Made by a program: the position numbers and the translations under genes
Shown here: one piece after another, positions 7,801 through 16,444 of the stretch
Numbering within the stretch: the stretch's first letter is position 1
Layout of the letters: every line of letters begins with the position of its first letter
Notes under the pieces: model-generated
What the model was told of the DNA's origin: nothing
The model's input: the letters and a program-made list of their open reading frames with translations, nothing else
Database searches by the model: none
From: Myxococcales bacterium
GTDB lineage: Bacteria > Myxococcota_A > Polyangia > Nannocystales > Nannocystaceae
Length of the DNA: 64,000 bases
Assembly: GCA_020633295.1 (NCBI GenBank)
Contig: JACKDW010000019.1
Span: forward strand, 127,017-191,016
Reading direction: 5' to 3'

Positions 7801-8823
7801 ATGTTACCTGAACCTAAAGCCTACTTGATAAGCTGGCCCGGACTCCGCTCGCTGCGCGCGCTCGCGTGCTTCGCCGGCGCGGCGCTGACGCTGTCCTCCG
7901 CCGCCTGCAGCACCTCCGCGGTCGAGGCCAACACGGCCTCCGACTCCGGCTCCGAGTCGGACGACGGCAGCGCGGGCGGGAGCTCCGAGGGCAGCACGAG
8001 CGGCGGCCCCGGCTCGACCGGGACCGACGCCGACAGCGACGTGGGCGCGACGACTTCGAACTCGACGAACACGCTGACTGACAGCGACCCCTCGGGACCG
8101 GGGACCTTCGGCACCACGACATCCGAGGCCTCGACCGGCGACGACACCGGGCCGTTCCCGCCGGACGACTGCGACCCGTACGCCCAGGACTGCCCCGAGG
8201 GCTTCAAGTGCGCGCCCTACTCCAACGACGGCGCGCCGAACTGGAACGACGCCACGTGCGTCCCGCTCGACGACGAGCCCGCGCCGCTGGGCGAGCCGTG
8301 CACGAACCTCGGCGAGCCCTTCGACGGCCAGGACACCTGCGAGGCGGGCGCGATCTGCTGGTTCCTCGACGAGGAGCTCATGGGCACCTGCGAGCCGCTG
8401 TGCGGCGGCACGCCGGAGGATCCAGTGTGTCCCGAGAATCATGTCTGCAGCATCTCGGGCAACAGCAGCGTCTCGCTGTGCCTCGAGACCTGCGACCCGC
8501 TCGAGGGCGAGAGCGCCTGCGCCGTCGGCGACTCGTGCCTGCCGTCGCCGAACATGCCGAACTTCTTCTGCATCACGCTGGCGGACACGTTCAAGGCCGG
8601 GCTCCCGTGCGAGGTGCTCAACGTCTGCGCGCCAGGCCTGTTCTGCGCCCCGTCGGACGCGGTCGAGGGCTGCGATCCGATGGCGGCCGAGGGCTGCTGC
8701 ACGCCCTACTGCGCCCTCGACAACCCGATCTGCGAGGCCGTGCCCGGGAACGAGTGCGTGCCGTTCTTCGAGCAGCCGGTGCCGCCGTACGAGAACGTCG
8801 GCGTGTGCGCGTCGCCTCCTTGA
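7801..8823 (+). CDS. Cysteine-rich lipoprotein, first of a tandem pair
   Basis: A 340-residue predicted lipoprotein of unknown function. The signal peptide (residues 12-36) ends in the lipobox SSAAC. A Ser/Thr/Gly/Asp linker of about 90 residues precedes a C-terminal domain of about 215 residues with many cysteines in repeated patterns: DCDPYAQDCPEGFKC, TCEAGAICW, CDPLEGESACAVGDSC, VCAPGLFC, GCCTPYC. The pattern (C-x2-G-x-x-C pairs) suggests disulphide-bonded modules on the cell surface. The next gene encodes a paralogue with the same order of motifs, so this is a tandem duplication. Nannocystineae encode many such proteins; no function is known to me. Confidence 0.85.
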   Translation: MLPEPKAYLISWPGLRSLRALACFAGAALTLSSAACSTSAVEANTASDSGSESDDGSAGGSSEGSTSGGPGSTGTDADSDVGATTSNSTNTLTDSDPSGPGTFGTTTSEASTGDDTGPFPPDDCDPYAQDCPEGFKCAPYSNDGAPNWNDATCVPLDDEPAPLGEPCTNLGEPFDGQDTCEAGAICWFLDEELMGTCEPLCGGTPEDPVCPENHVCSISGNSSVSLCLETCDPLEGESACAVGDSCLPSPNMPNFFCITLADTFKAGLPCEVLNVCAPGLFCAPSDAVEGCDPMAAEGCCTPYCALDNPICEAVPGNECVPFFEQPVPPYENVGVCASPP

Positions 8824-8962
8824 TCGAATCGATCGCCCGCGCCGCGCTCGCGGCGACGGAGGAGCGCGCGTGATTTCGAACCTGTACGGAGCGCCATATC
8901 GACGCGCGCCCGCGCGGCGACGCGCGGGCGCCCTGGATCCACAGCGGCGCCAAACATCGTTT

Positions 8963-8974
8963 AGAACCGGTTCT
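8963..8974. promoter_or_regulatory. Perfect 12-bp palindrome AGAACCGGTTCT
   Basis: An operator-like palindrome in the 233-bp gap between the two Cys-rich lipoprotein genes, 8 bp upstream of a TAAGCT box (8982-8987). Its position suits a repressor or activator site for the second lipoprotein gene. Confidence 0.4.
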
Positions 8975-8993
8975 CCGGAGGTAAGCTTTGCGC

Positions 8994-9041
8994 GTGACGC
9001 CGCCAAGGGATGCATGGGAGGATAACCGTCATTCCTCCTAA
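8994..9041 (+). CDS. Possible 15-codon leader ORF
   Basis: A GTG at 8994, six bases after a TAAGCT box, opens a 15-codon frame (product begins MTPPRDAWED) that ends 15 bp before the ATG of the lipoprotein gene at 9057. The box-to-start spacing equals that of the leaderless genes in this window. It could be a leader peptide coupled to the next gene, or chance. Confidence 0.25.
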   Translation: MTPPRDAWEDNRHSS

Positions 9042-9056
9042 AGCACACGGATCCCA

Positions 9057-10163
9057 ATGAACGTCACGCGCTCGCTACCGCCCCCCGCTCCCGCCTGGTT
9101 CATCGCGCTCCGAGGACGCGGCGGTCGGCTGCTGCTGACGCTGGCGCTCGCCGCCTGTGGCCCGGACGGCGCGGCGACGAGCGACAGCCCGATGACCTCG
9201 GAGGCCGGCGGGCCCTCGACCGACCCGAACGGGCCGACGACAGACTCGGGCGCGGAGACCAGCGCGCCGACGAGCGGCGGCTCGAACATCTCGGCAACGG
9301 ATCCGATGACGTCGAGCACCGGCGCCTCGAGCTCCACGGCCGACGCGACCTCGGGCACGAGCTCGAGCACGTCCGGCGCGACCGAGAACACCTCCGGCGT
9401 GACGACCTCGGGCGGCGTGACGACGACGGGGCTCGAGAGCTCGACCGTGACCACCGACGGCTCCTCGAGCACCGGCGACTGCAACTTCATCTGCCCCGAC
9501 ACCGACGGCGGCGCGCTCGACTGCGACCCGTGGGCCCAGGACTGCCCGGAGGGCGAGAAGTGCGTGCCGACCGGCGAGGAGAACGGCGTGTACGACGCGA
9601 CGCACTGCGTCGCCGTCAGCGACGCTCCCAAGCAGCCCGGAGACCCGTGCGCGGTCGAGGGCTACGTCGTCAGCGGCGTCGACGACTGCGATCTAGGCCT
9701 GATGTGCTGGGACGTCGACCCCGACACGCTGACCGGCGTCTGCTACGAGATGTGCACCGGCACCCCGGATAACCCGATGTGCTCGAACCCGCAGGACGTC
9801 TGCCTGATCGCCAACGACGGCGTGCTGATCCTGTGCCTCGACGGCTGCGACCCGCTCGCACAAAACTGTCCCGACGGTCAGGGGTGCCTGTTCGTCAACG
9901 ACGCGTTCAGCTGCGTCCCGCTCGCCGAGGAGAAGCCCCCCGGCGCGGTCTGCGAGTTCGTCAACGTGTGCGCCGAGGGCAGCGCGTGCATCAACGGCGA
10001 GGCCTACCCGGGCTGCCAGGGGCTCGGCTGCTGCTCGCCGTTCTGCGACCTCGACCTCCCCGTGAGCTGCCCAGAACCGCAGATGGACTGCGTGCCCTGG
10101 TACGAGCCCGGGCAGGCGCCACCTGGCCTCGAGGACGTGGGCGTGTGCAGCCTCCCGGGCTGA
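9057..10163 (+). CDS. Cysteine-rich lipoprotein, second of a tandem pair
   Basis: A 368-residue predicted lipoprotein with lipobox LAAC after a signal peptide, a long Ser/Thr/Gly linker, then the same cysteine module order as its upstream neighbour: DCDPWAQDCPEGEKC, GCDPLAQNCPDGQGC, VCAEGSAC, GCCSPFC, ending in a similar ENVGVC/EDVGVC motif. The linker sequences have diverged fully while the cysteine domain is conserved, so the domain is the selected part. It is probably surface exposed. Function unknown. Confidence 0.85.
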   Translation: MNVTRSLPPPAPAWFIALRGRGGRLLLTLALAACGPDGAATSDSPMTSEAGGPSTDPNGPTTDSGAETSAPTSGGSNISATDPMTSSTGASSSTADATSGTSSSTSGATENTSGVTTSGGVTTTGLESSTVTTDGSSSTGDCNFICPDTDGGALDCDPWAQDCPEGEKCVPTGEENGVYDATHCVAVSDAPKQPGDPCAVEGYVVSGVDDCDLGLMCWDVDPDTLTGVCYEMCTGTPDNPMCSNPQDVCLIANDGVLILCLDGCDPLAQNCPDGQGCLFVNDAFSCVPLAEEKPPGAVCEFVNVCAEGSACINGEAYPGCQGLGCCSPFCDLDLPVSCPEPQMDCVPWYEPGQAPPGLEDVGVCSLPG

Positions 10164-10250
10164 GCCGCGCCGGCGCGTGAGCCGGCCCCGCGGCGCGCTT
10201 TCGTCCGCGATGTCCAGGTTCATGTCCGGGCGCCCCGCGGGCGGATCTCC

Positions 10251-10256
10251 TATCGT
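10251..10256 (+). promoter_or_regulatory. -10 box (TATCGT), leaderless
   Basis: TATCGT-N6-GTG before the phosphodiesterase gene at 10263. Confidence 0.5.
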
Positions 10257-10262
10257 GGGTCC

Positions 10263-11381
10263 GTGAACATCGCCAGCGCACCGGACGCGCTCCCCGTCGA
10301 GCACGAGCTCTGTCGCCCGCAGTACGAGGACGCCTGCGTGACCAACGTGGTCCCCGCGCTGCTCCGTCGCCGCGCCCGCGCGTGGCTGCCCGAGGAGGTC
10401 GCGCGGGCGCCGGTGCGCGTGCTGCTGGTGATCGACGGGCTCGGCTGGGAGCAGCTCGCGCCCAGGCGCGAGCGCCTGCCGACGCTGGCCGCGATGCGCG
10501 GGCGCGACATCACGACGGTCGCGCCGTCGACGACCGCGGCCGCGCTGAGCTCGATCGCCACCGGGCGCGCGCCGGCCGAGCACGGGATCCTCGGCTACCA
10601 CATGCGCGTCGAGGGCGAGGTGATGAACGCGCTGCGCTGGACGATCGACGGCCGCGACGTCCGGGAGCGCCTCGACCCCGCCGTCATCCAGCCGATCCCG
10701 CCCTTCCTCGGCGAGGCGCCGCCGGTCGTCAGCAAGCTCGAGCTCGCGGGCAGCGGGTTCTCGCGCGCGAGCCTCCGCGGCGCCCGCTATCACGGCTACA
10801 AGGTCGTCAGCAGCCTCGCGGTCGACGTCGGCGCGCTCGCGCGCGCGCGCCACGAGTTCATCTACGCCTACTACGACGGGGTCGATCGCGTCGCCCACCA
10901 GCACGGCCTGTTCGCGCACTACGACGCCGAGCTGCGCTTCGTCGACGGGCTGGTCCGCGACGTGCTCACCGCGCTGCCGACGGGCGCGGCGCTCGTCGTC
11001 ACCGCCGACCACGGGCACGTGCAGGTCGGCGATGACGTCGTGACGCTGCACGAGGACGTCACGCGGCGCGCCGACGGCCTGTCCGGCGAGGCGCGGTTCC
11101 TCTGGCTGCACGCCCGACCAGGACGCGCGCCCGAGCTGCTCGAGGCCGCGCGCGCGCGCCACGGGCAGCAGGCGTGGTGCTGGTCGCGCGAGCAGGTGCT
11201 CGACGAGGGGCTGCTCGGGCCGACGACGCGCGACGGGGTCGCGCGGCGCTGCGGCGACGTCGCGCTGCTCTCGCGCGGCCGCTGCACGCTCGTGCCCGAC
11301 GCGCTCGACATCAAGCAAGGGCGTCACGGCGCGCTGACCCCGGCCGAGATGCGCGTCCCGCTGCTGTACGCGATCGCCTGA
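10263..11381 (+). CDS. Type I phosphodiesterase/nucleotide pyrophosphatase family protein
   Basis: A 372-residue member of the alkaline phosphatase superfamily. Metal-binding and nucleophile motifs are visible in the expected order: VLLVIDGLGWE (first Asp), TTVAPSTTAAALSSIATG (Thr nucleophile region), AEHGILGY, YYDGVDRVAHQHG (Asp and His ligands), VVTADHGHVQVG (Asp-His) and KQGRHGALTPAE (final His). The family hydrolyses phosphodiester or pyrophosphate bonds with two zinc ions. No signal peptide is present, so the enzyme is probably cytoplasmic. The natural substrate cannot be read from sequence. The GTG start is favoured by the promoter spacing. Confidence 0.88.
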   Translation: MNIASAPDALPVEHELCRPQYEDACVTNVVPALLRRRARAWLPEEVARAPVRVLLVIDGLGWEQLAPRRERLPTLAAMRGRDITTVAPSTTAAALSSIATGRAPAEHGILGYHMRVEGEVMNALRWTIDGRDVRERLDPAVIQPIPPFLGEAPPVVSKLELAGSGFSRASLRGARYHGYKVVSSLAVDVGALARARHEFIYAYYDGVDRVAHQHGLFAHYDAELRFVDGLVRDVLTALPTGAALVVTADHGHVQVGDDVVTLHEDVTRRADGLSGEARFLWLHARPGRAPELLEAARARHGQQAWCWSREQVLDEGLLGPTTRDGVARRCGDVALLSRGRCTLVPDALDIKQGRHGALTPAEMRVPLLYAIA

Positions 11382-11491
11382 CGTCCACCCCGACGCGCCT
11401 CCGCGGGCGCCCCGCGCGTCCATCGTCGTCGCCGGCTCCGCGCGCTGCGGTCCGCGCCCGCGCCCGCGCGACGCGATACCCTGAGCCGGCC

Positions 11492-14281
11492 GTGGTGTTG
11501 TCCGAGTTCCCCTCGCCGGAGACGATCGCGAGCGTCGCGCTGAGCGACCGCACCGTCGTCGCGCTCCTCGATCAGCTCGCGCCGATCGTCGGCCTCGGCC
11601 TCTGGGACTGGCACATCGAGCGACGGAGCGTGTGGTGGTCCCACGGCATCTACACCATCTACGGGCGGGACCCCGCGCTCGGCCCCTCGTTCAGCCTGCA
11701 GCTGGAGTACATCCTCGAGGAGGATCGCGGCGGCGTGCTCGAGTCGGTCGCGCGCGCGCTCGCGGGCGACCGCTTCGAAACGCAATTCCGGATCCGACGC
11801 GAGCGCGACGGCGCCGTGCGCACGGTGCACGCCATCGGCATGACCCAGTACGCGCCGAGCGGCGCGCCGGCGCGCTTCAGCGGCGTGCTGCTCGACATCA
11901 CCGGCCGCGTGCACGCGGCCGAGACCGCGAGGCTGCGCGCGCGAGCGCTCGACGCCGTGGGCCAGGCCGTCGTCGTGACCGACCGCGACGGCCTGATCGA
12001 GTACGCCAACGACGCGGTCACGCGCATCTTCGGCTGGCGCCCCGAGGAGCTCGTCGGTCAGCGGATCGAGGACCACGTGCGCCTGCCGCCGCGGCCGCCG
12101 AGCGCGGACGAGCTCGCGTCGACGCCGGAGGCGGGCGCGCCATGGGAGGGCGAGCTGGCGCTGCGACGCAAGGACGGCGGCGAGTTCGCGGCGATCGTGT
12201 CGAGCTGGCCGCTGGTCGACGACGGCGGCGCGCTCTCTGGCGTCATCAGCGTGACGACCGACGTGTCCGCGCTCAAGCGCGTCGAGCGAGAGCTGCGCGA
12301 GAGCGAGCTGCGCTTCAGGAGCCTGTTTGAAGAGTCAGGTCTCACCGCGGCGCTGTACGACGTCGACGGGACGCTGCTCATGATCAACGCGCGCGCCGTC
12401 GAGAGCCTCGGCGTCCCGCGCGAGCGCGCCGTCGGCCGCAACCTCCGCGAGCTCGCGCCCGAGACCGCCGCGCGCCTGCTGCCGCGCTTCGAAGAGGTGC
12501 TCGCGCGCGGCGCCTCGCAGGCCTACGAGGACACGCGCGAGACGCCGACCGGGCGCGCGGTGTTCGTCACGATCATCGCGCCCGTGCGCGTCGGCGCGCG
12601 CACGCTGATGCAGTGCGTGGTCCGGGAGATCAGCGACCTGCGGCGCGCCGAGCTGGCGCTGCGCGCGAGCGAGCTGCGGCGCGTCGAGGCGCTGCGGCGC
12701 AGCGAGGCCGAGTACCGCGCGATGTTCGAGAACGCGCCCGCGATGGTCCACTCGATCGGGCGCGACGGCAGGATCGAGCTCGTCAGCGACCACTGGCTCG
12801 AGACGCTGGGCTACGCGCGCGAGGAGGTGCTCGGCCGGCGCTCGACCGACTTCCTGACGCCGGCGTCGCGCGAGCGAGCGGAGCGCGAGTTCATCCCCGC
12901 GTTCTTCCGCACAGGCACGCTGCGCAGCGCCCCGTACCAGATGGTCAGCAAGCGCGGCGGGCTGCTCGACGTGCTGCTCTCGGCCTCCGCGCTGCGCGAC
13001 GAGGACGGCGAGGTCCTGCGCTCCTACGCGGTGATCACCGACATCACCGAGCAGCGGCGGCTCGAGCAGGAGCGCCGGCGGCTCGAGTCGCAGATGCAGG
13101 CCGTGCAGAGGCTCGAGAGCCTCGGGCTGCTCGCCGGCGGCGTCGCGCACGACTTCAACAACCTCCTCTCGGTGATCCTGGGCAACGTCAACGCGCTCGA
13201 GTCCGAGCTCCCCGACCGCTCGCCGCTGCGCGCCCGAACGCGCCAGATCCACGAGGCGGCGACCCGCGCCGCGCAGCTCGCCAACGAGATGCTCGCGTAC
13301 TCGGGCAAGGGCGCCTTCGTCGTCGAGCGCGTCGACCTCTCCCACGAGGTCACCGCGATCGCCAACCTGCTGCGGACCTCGATCGCCAAGACCACCGAGC
13401 TGCGCTTCGAGCTCGCGGACGAGCGGCTGCCCGTGTGCGCCGACGTCGCGCAGCTCCACCAGGTGGTCATGAACCTCGTGCTGAACGCCTCGGAGGCGCT
13501 CGAGGGACGGCCGGGGCTCGTCACGCTGCGCACGCGGGCGCGCGTCGGCGCGCCGCCGTCGCGGCCGGCCTGGAACGCCGCGCCGCTGCCCGGAGGGCGC
13601 TACGTGATCCTCGAGGTCTCCGACACCGGCTGCGGGATGAGCCGCGAGACCGCCGAGCGCATCTTCGACCCGTTCTTCACGACCAAGTCGCGCGGCCGCG
13701 GCCTCGGGCTCGCCGCGCTCCAGGGGATCGTCCGCGGGCACGGGGGCGTCGTCACGATCGCGAGCGAAGTCGGGCTCGGGACCACGTTCACCGTGTTCCT
13801 CCCCAGCGCGGCGCCGGACGAGCGCCGCGACGAGCCGCCCGCGCCCGCGCCCGCGAGCGCGAGCGCGAGCGTGAGCCCGCCGCCACAGCCGGAAGGCAGG
13901 CTCATCCTCGTGGTCGATGACGAGCCCGGGCTGCGGACGATCTGCGCCGCGCTCCTGCGGCGGCTCGGCTACCGCGTCGTCACGGCCGCCGACGGCCACG
14001 AGGCGCTCGAGCTCGTCGAGCGGCGGGGCGACGAGCTCGCGCTCGTCGTGCTCGACCTGACCATGCCGCGGCTCTCGGGCGAGGCGACGTTTCGCGCGAT
14101 CCGGGCGCGGCACCCCGAATTGCGGATCCTGGTCTCGAGCGGCTTCGCCGACGACTCCTTCGTCCGCGCGCTCGGAGAGCGGTTCACGGACTTCCTGCGC
14201 AAACCCTACGAGATGGAGCACCTCGCGGGGGCGGTCGCGCGGCTGCTGTCGGTCGACGCCGCGGACGAGCGCGCGCGCTGA
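11492..14281 (+). CDS. Hybrid PAS sensor histidine kinase with C-terminal receiver
   Basis: A soluble hybrid kinase of about 929 residues. Three or four PAS domains occupy about residues 20-520 (motifs WWSHGIYTIYGRDP, GLIEYANDAVTRIFGWRPEELVG, LVSDHWLETLGYAREEVLGR). A dimerisation/phosphoacceptor helix follows with GGVAHDFNNLLSVILGN (His553). Next is the HATPase domain (NLVLNASEAL N-box, DTGCGMSRETAERIFDPFFTTK, GRGLGLA). A receiver domain ends the protein (VVDDEPGLR, phosphoacceptor Asp855 in VVLDLTMP, Lys904 in FLRKPY). The absence of transmembrane segments suggests it senses an intracellular signal through PAS. The start is uncertain: GTG 11492 or 11495, or TTG 11498. No partner regulator is adjacent. 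Confidence 0.9.
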   Translation: MVLSEFPSPETIASVALSDRTVVALLDQLAPIVGLGLWDWHIERRSVWWSHGIYTIYGRDPALGPSFSLQLEYILEEDRGGVLESVARALAGDRFETQFRIRRERDGAVRTVHAIGMTQYAPSGAPARFSGVLLDITGRVHAAETARLRARALDAVGQAVVVTDRDGLIEYANDAVTRIFGWRPEELVGQRIEDHVRLPPRPPSADELASTPEAGAPWEGELALRRKDGGEFAAIVSSWPLVDDGGALSGVISVTTDVSALKRVERELRESELRFRSLFEESGLTAALYDVDGTLLMINARAVESLGVPRERAVGRNLRELAPETAARLLPRFEEVLARGASQAYEDTRETPTGRAVFVTIIAPVRVGARTLMQCVVREISDLRRAELALRASELRRVEALRRSEAEYRAMFENAPAMVHSIGRDGRIELVSDHWLETLGYAREEVLGRRSTDFLTPASRERAEREFIPAFFRTGTLRSAPYQMVSKRGGLLDVLLSASALRDEDGEVLRSYAVITDITEQRRLEQERRRLESQMQAVQRLESLGLLAGGVAHDFNNLLSVILGNVNALESELPDRSPLRARTRQIHEAATRAAQLANEMLAYSGKGAFVVERVDLSHEVTAIANLLRTSIAKTTELRFELADERLPVCADVAQLHQVVMNLVLNASEALEGRPGLVTLRTRARVGAPPSRPAWNAAPLPGGRYVILEVSDTGCGMSRETAERIFDPFFTTKSRGRGLGLAALQGIVRGHGGVVTIASEVGLGTTFTVFLPSAAPDERRDEPPAPAPASASASVSPPPQPEGRLILVVDDEPGLRTICAALLRRLGYRVVTAADGHEALELVERRGDELALVVLDLTMPRLSGEATFRAIRARHPELRILVSSGFADDSFVRALGERFTDFLRKPYEMEHLAGAVARLLSVDAADERAR

Positions 14282-14540
14282 GGCCCGACGCGCGGCGACT
14301 CGCGGACGCCCAGGCGCGCCCGATCAAGCCGTTCGCGACGCCGGTCAAGGGCGCCCAGCGCCACACGCTGAGCGAGGCCGGCGGCAACAACTGGGTCGTG
14401 CTGCCCAACGGCTGCTTCCTGATCCTGTTCCGCGCCGCGCCCGAGCTCGCGGGCGTCGACGCGGCCGAGAGAGACGCGCGGATCGAGAAGACCAAGCTCG
14501 CCGTCGCCGAGGCGATCGCGGCCAAGGTCCTCGGCTCATA
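14281..14540 (+). pseudogene. Orphan coding fragment without a start codon
   Basis: A plus-strand frame ending at TAG 14538-14540 has strong coding character: nearly all third positions are G or C and the peptide is plausible (KPFATPVKGAQRH, NNWVVLPNGCFLILFRAAPE, then a Lys/Glu helix ending in AKVLGS). No ATG or GTG is found in the frame between 14281 and the stop, so it is either started by a rare codon (CTG 14278) overlapping the kinase end or is the 3' remnant of a lost gene. Family not recognised. Confidence 0.4.
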
Positions 14541-14630
14541 GCGGAGCGGGTCGAGAACAGCGCTCGCGCGCGCGAGGACCCTGCGATCGAGCGCGCGCGC
14601 GCGCCCGCCCATCCTCCGTGGCGCGAGAGA

Positions 14631-14660
14631 TTGTCCCTACGCGCCGCGATCGCCTAGTTT
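14631..14660 (+). promoter_or_regulatory. Probable sigma-70 promoter of the acyl-CoA ligase gene
   Basis: TTGTCC (14631-14636), 18 bases, TAGTTT (14655-14660). It leaves a leader of about 45 bases before the ATG at 14711. Confidence 0.4.
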
Positions 14661-14710
14661 ATCCAGGGGCCACAGACGAAACGAAGCTGGGCCCACGGAT
14701 CGACGTCGCC

Positions 14711-16390
14711 ATGCCCACGGACATCTCCTCTCACCTGCTGCTCAACCGCTTCTACTCCAACGTCGAGACCCGCGGCGACGAGGTCTACCTCGTCCAGCCG
14801 ATCGGGGGCGGCCGCGTCAAGGAGTACTCGTTTCGCGAGGTCTTCGATCAGGCCGCCGCCATGGCGGGGCACCTGAGGTCGCTCGAGCTCGCGCCGCAGT
14901 CGAAGATCGCGATCATCTCGAAGAACTGCGCCCACTTCTTCATCGCCGACCTGGCGATCTGGATGGCCGGGCACGTGAGCGTGGCGCTGTACCCCACGCT
15001 CGCGCGCGACACCGTGCGCTACATCCTCGAGCACAGCGACGCCGAGCTCGTCTTCATCGGCAAGCTCGACGCGGAGCCCTGGGCCGAGATCCAGCGCGGC
15101 CTCCCCGACGACGTACCCCGCGTCGCGCTCCCGCTCGCGCCGAAGACCGACGACCCGCAGTGGGACGCGGTGGTGAAGGCGGCGACCCCCGTCGAGGGCA
15201 AGCCCGCGCGCGACGCCGACGACCACGCGCTCATCATCTACACGTCCGGGAGCACGGGGCGCCCCAAGGGCGTGCTGCACAGCTTCCGCACCATCACGGT
15301 GCCGACGATCGGGCTGGCCGAGGTCATCGGCATGTCCAGGGACGATCGCACGCTGAGCTACCTGCCGCTCGCCCACGGCATGGACCGCTGGCTCTCGGAG
15401 TGCCTGTCGCTGTACTGCGGCGAGCGGATCTACTTCGCGGAGAGCCTCGAGACCTTCGTCGAGGACCTCAAGCGGGCGCGCCCCACCCTGTTCGTCTCGG
15501 TCCCGCGGCTGTGGCTCAAGTTCCAGCTGGGCGTCTACGCCAAGCTGCCGAAGAAGCGGCTCGACCTGCTGCTGCGGCTCCCGATCATCAAGGGCGTCAT
15601 CAAGAAGAAGGTGCTCGGCAACCTCGGCCTCGACCACGTGCGCTTCGCGGGCAGCGGCTCGGCGCCCATCCCGGCCGAGCTGCTGCAGTGGTACCGCGAC
15701 CTCGGCCTCGAGCTGCTCGAGGGCTACGGCATGACCGAGAACTTCAACTACTCGCACCTGACGATGCCCGGCAAGGGCCGCGCGGGCTACATCGGCCACG
15801 CCTACCCCGACGTCGACTGCAAGCTCAGCGACGCGGGCGAGATCCTCATCAAGAGCCCGGGTAACATGCTCGGCTATTACAAGGACGAAGAGCTGACCGC
15901 GCAGGCGTTCACCGCCGACGGCTACCTCAAGACCGGCGATCTCGGCGAGCTCGACGACGACGGCCGCCTCAAGATCACCGGGCGCGTCAAGGAGCTGTTC
16001 AAGACGAGCAAGGGCAAGTACGTCGCGCCGGCGCCGATCGAGAACATCCTGAACAACGACGAGCGCGTGGAGCTCTCGCTGGTCGCGGGCTCGGGCCACC
16101 CGATGACCCACGCCGTGGTGCTGCTGGCCGAGGAGCTGCTGCCCACGCTCGACCAGCCCGGGGTCAAGGACTCCATCACCGCCGCGCTCGACGCCCTGCG
16201 GACGCGGGCCAACGGCGCGATCGAGGAGTACGAGCGGCTCGGCTTCATCGTGGTGGCGAAGGATCGTTGGACGATCGAGGGCGGCCAGCTGACCCCGACC
16301 ATGAAGATCAAGCGCGGCGCGATCGAGCAGCGCTACGCCGACAAGCTCGACGAGTGGTACGCGGCCAAGAAGACGGTGATCTGGGAGTAG
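14711..16390 (+). CDS. Long-chain fatty acid-CoA ligase (AMP-binding enzyme)
   Basis: A 559-residue adenylate-forming enzyme that activates a fatty acid with ATP and joins it to CoA. Motifs: phosphate loop YTSGSTGRPKG, YLPLAHGMDRW, LLEGYGMTENF (A5), GYLKTGDLGELDDDGRLKITGR (A7/A8) and ELFKTSKGKYVAPAPIEN, the long-chain ligase signature. The C-terminal lysine is in TPTMKIKRG (A10). It resembles the FadD15 and eukaryotic long-chain ligase branch. I start at ATG 14711 because MPTDISSHLLLNRF begins the homologous region and the frame upstream (to 14618) is not coding-like. It is probably membrane-associated at the inner face and supplies acyl-CoA for lipid synthesis or beta-oxidation. Confidence 0.93.
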   Translation: MPTDISSHLLLNRFYSNVETRGDEVYLVQPIGGGRVKEYSFREVFDQAAAMAGHLRSLELAPQSKIAIISKNCAHFFIADLAIWMAGHVSVALYPTLARDTVRYILEHSDAELVFIGKLDAEPWAEIQRGLPDDVPRVALPLAPKTDDPQWDAVVKAATPVEGKPARDADDHALIIYTSGSTGRPKGVLHSFRTITVPTIGLAEVIGMSRDDRTLSYLPLAHGMDRWLSECLSLYCGERIYFAESLETFVEDLKRARPTLFVSVPRLWLKFQLGVYAKLPKKRLDLLLRLPIIKGVIKKKVLGNLGLDHVRFAGSGSAPIPAELLQWYRDLGLELLEGYGMTENFNYSHLTMPGKGRAGYIGHAYPDVDCKLSDAGEILIKSPGNMLGYYKDEELTAQAFTADGYLKTGDLGELDDDGRLKITGRVKELFKTSKGKYVAPAPIENILNNDERVELSLVAGSGHPMTHAVVLLAEELLPTLDQPGVKDSITAALDALRTRANGAIEEYERLGFIVVAKDRWTIEGGQLTPTMKIKRGAIEQRYADKLDEWYAAKKTVIWE

Positions 16391-16444
16391 CGCGGGGCTC
16401 GGGTCCCTCGCGGCCCGGAGCCGTCGGGTCGAGACGCGCGACCG

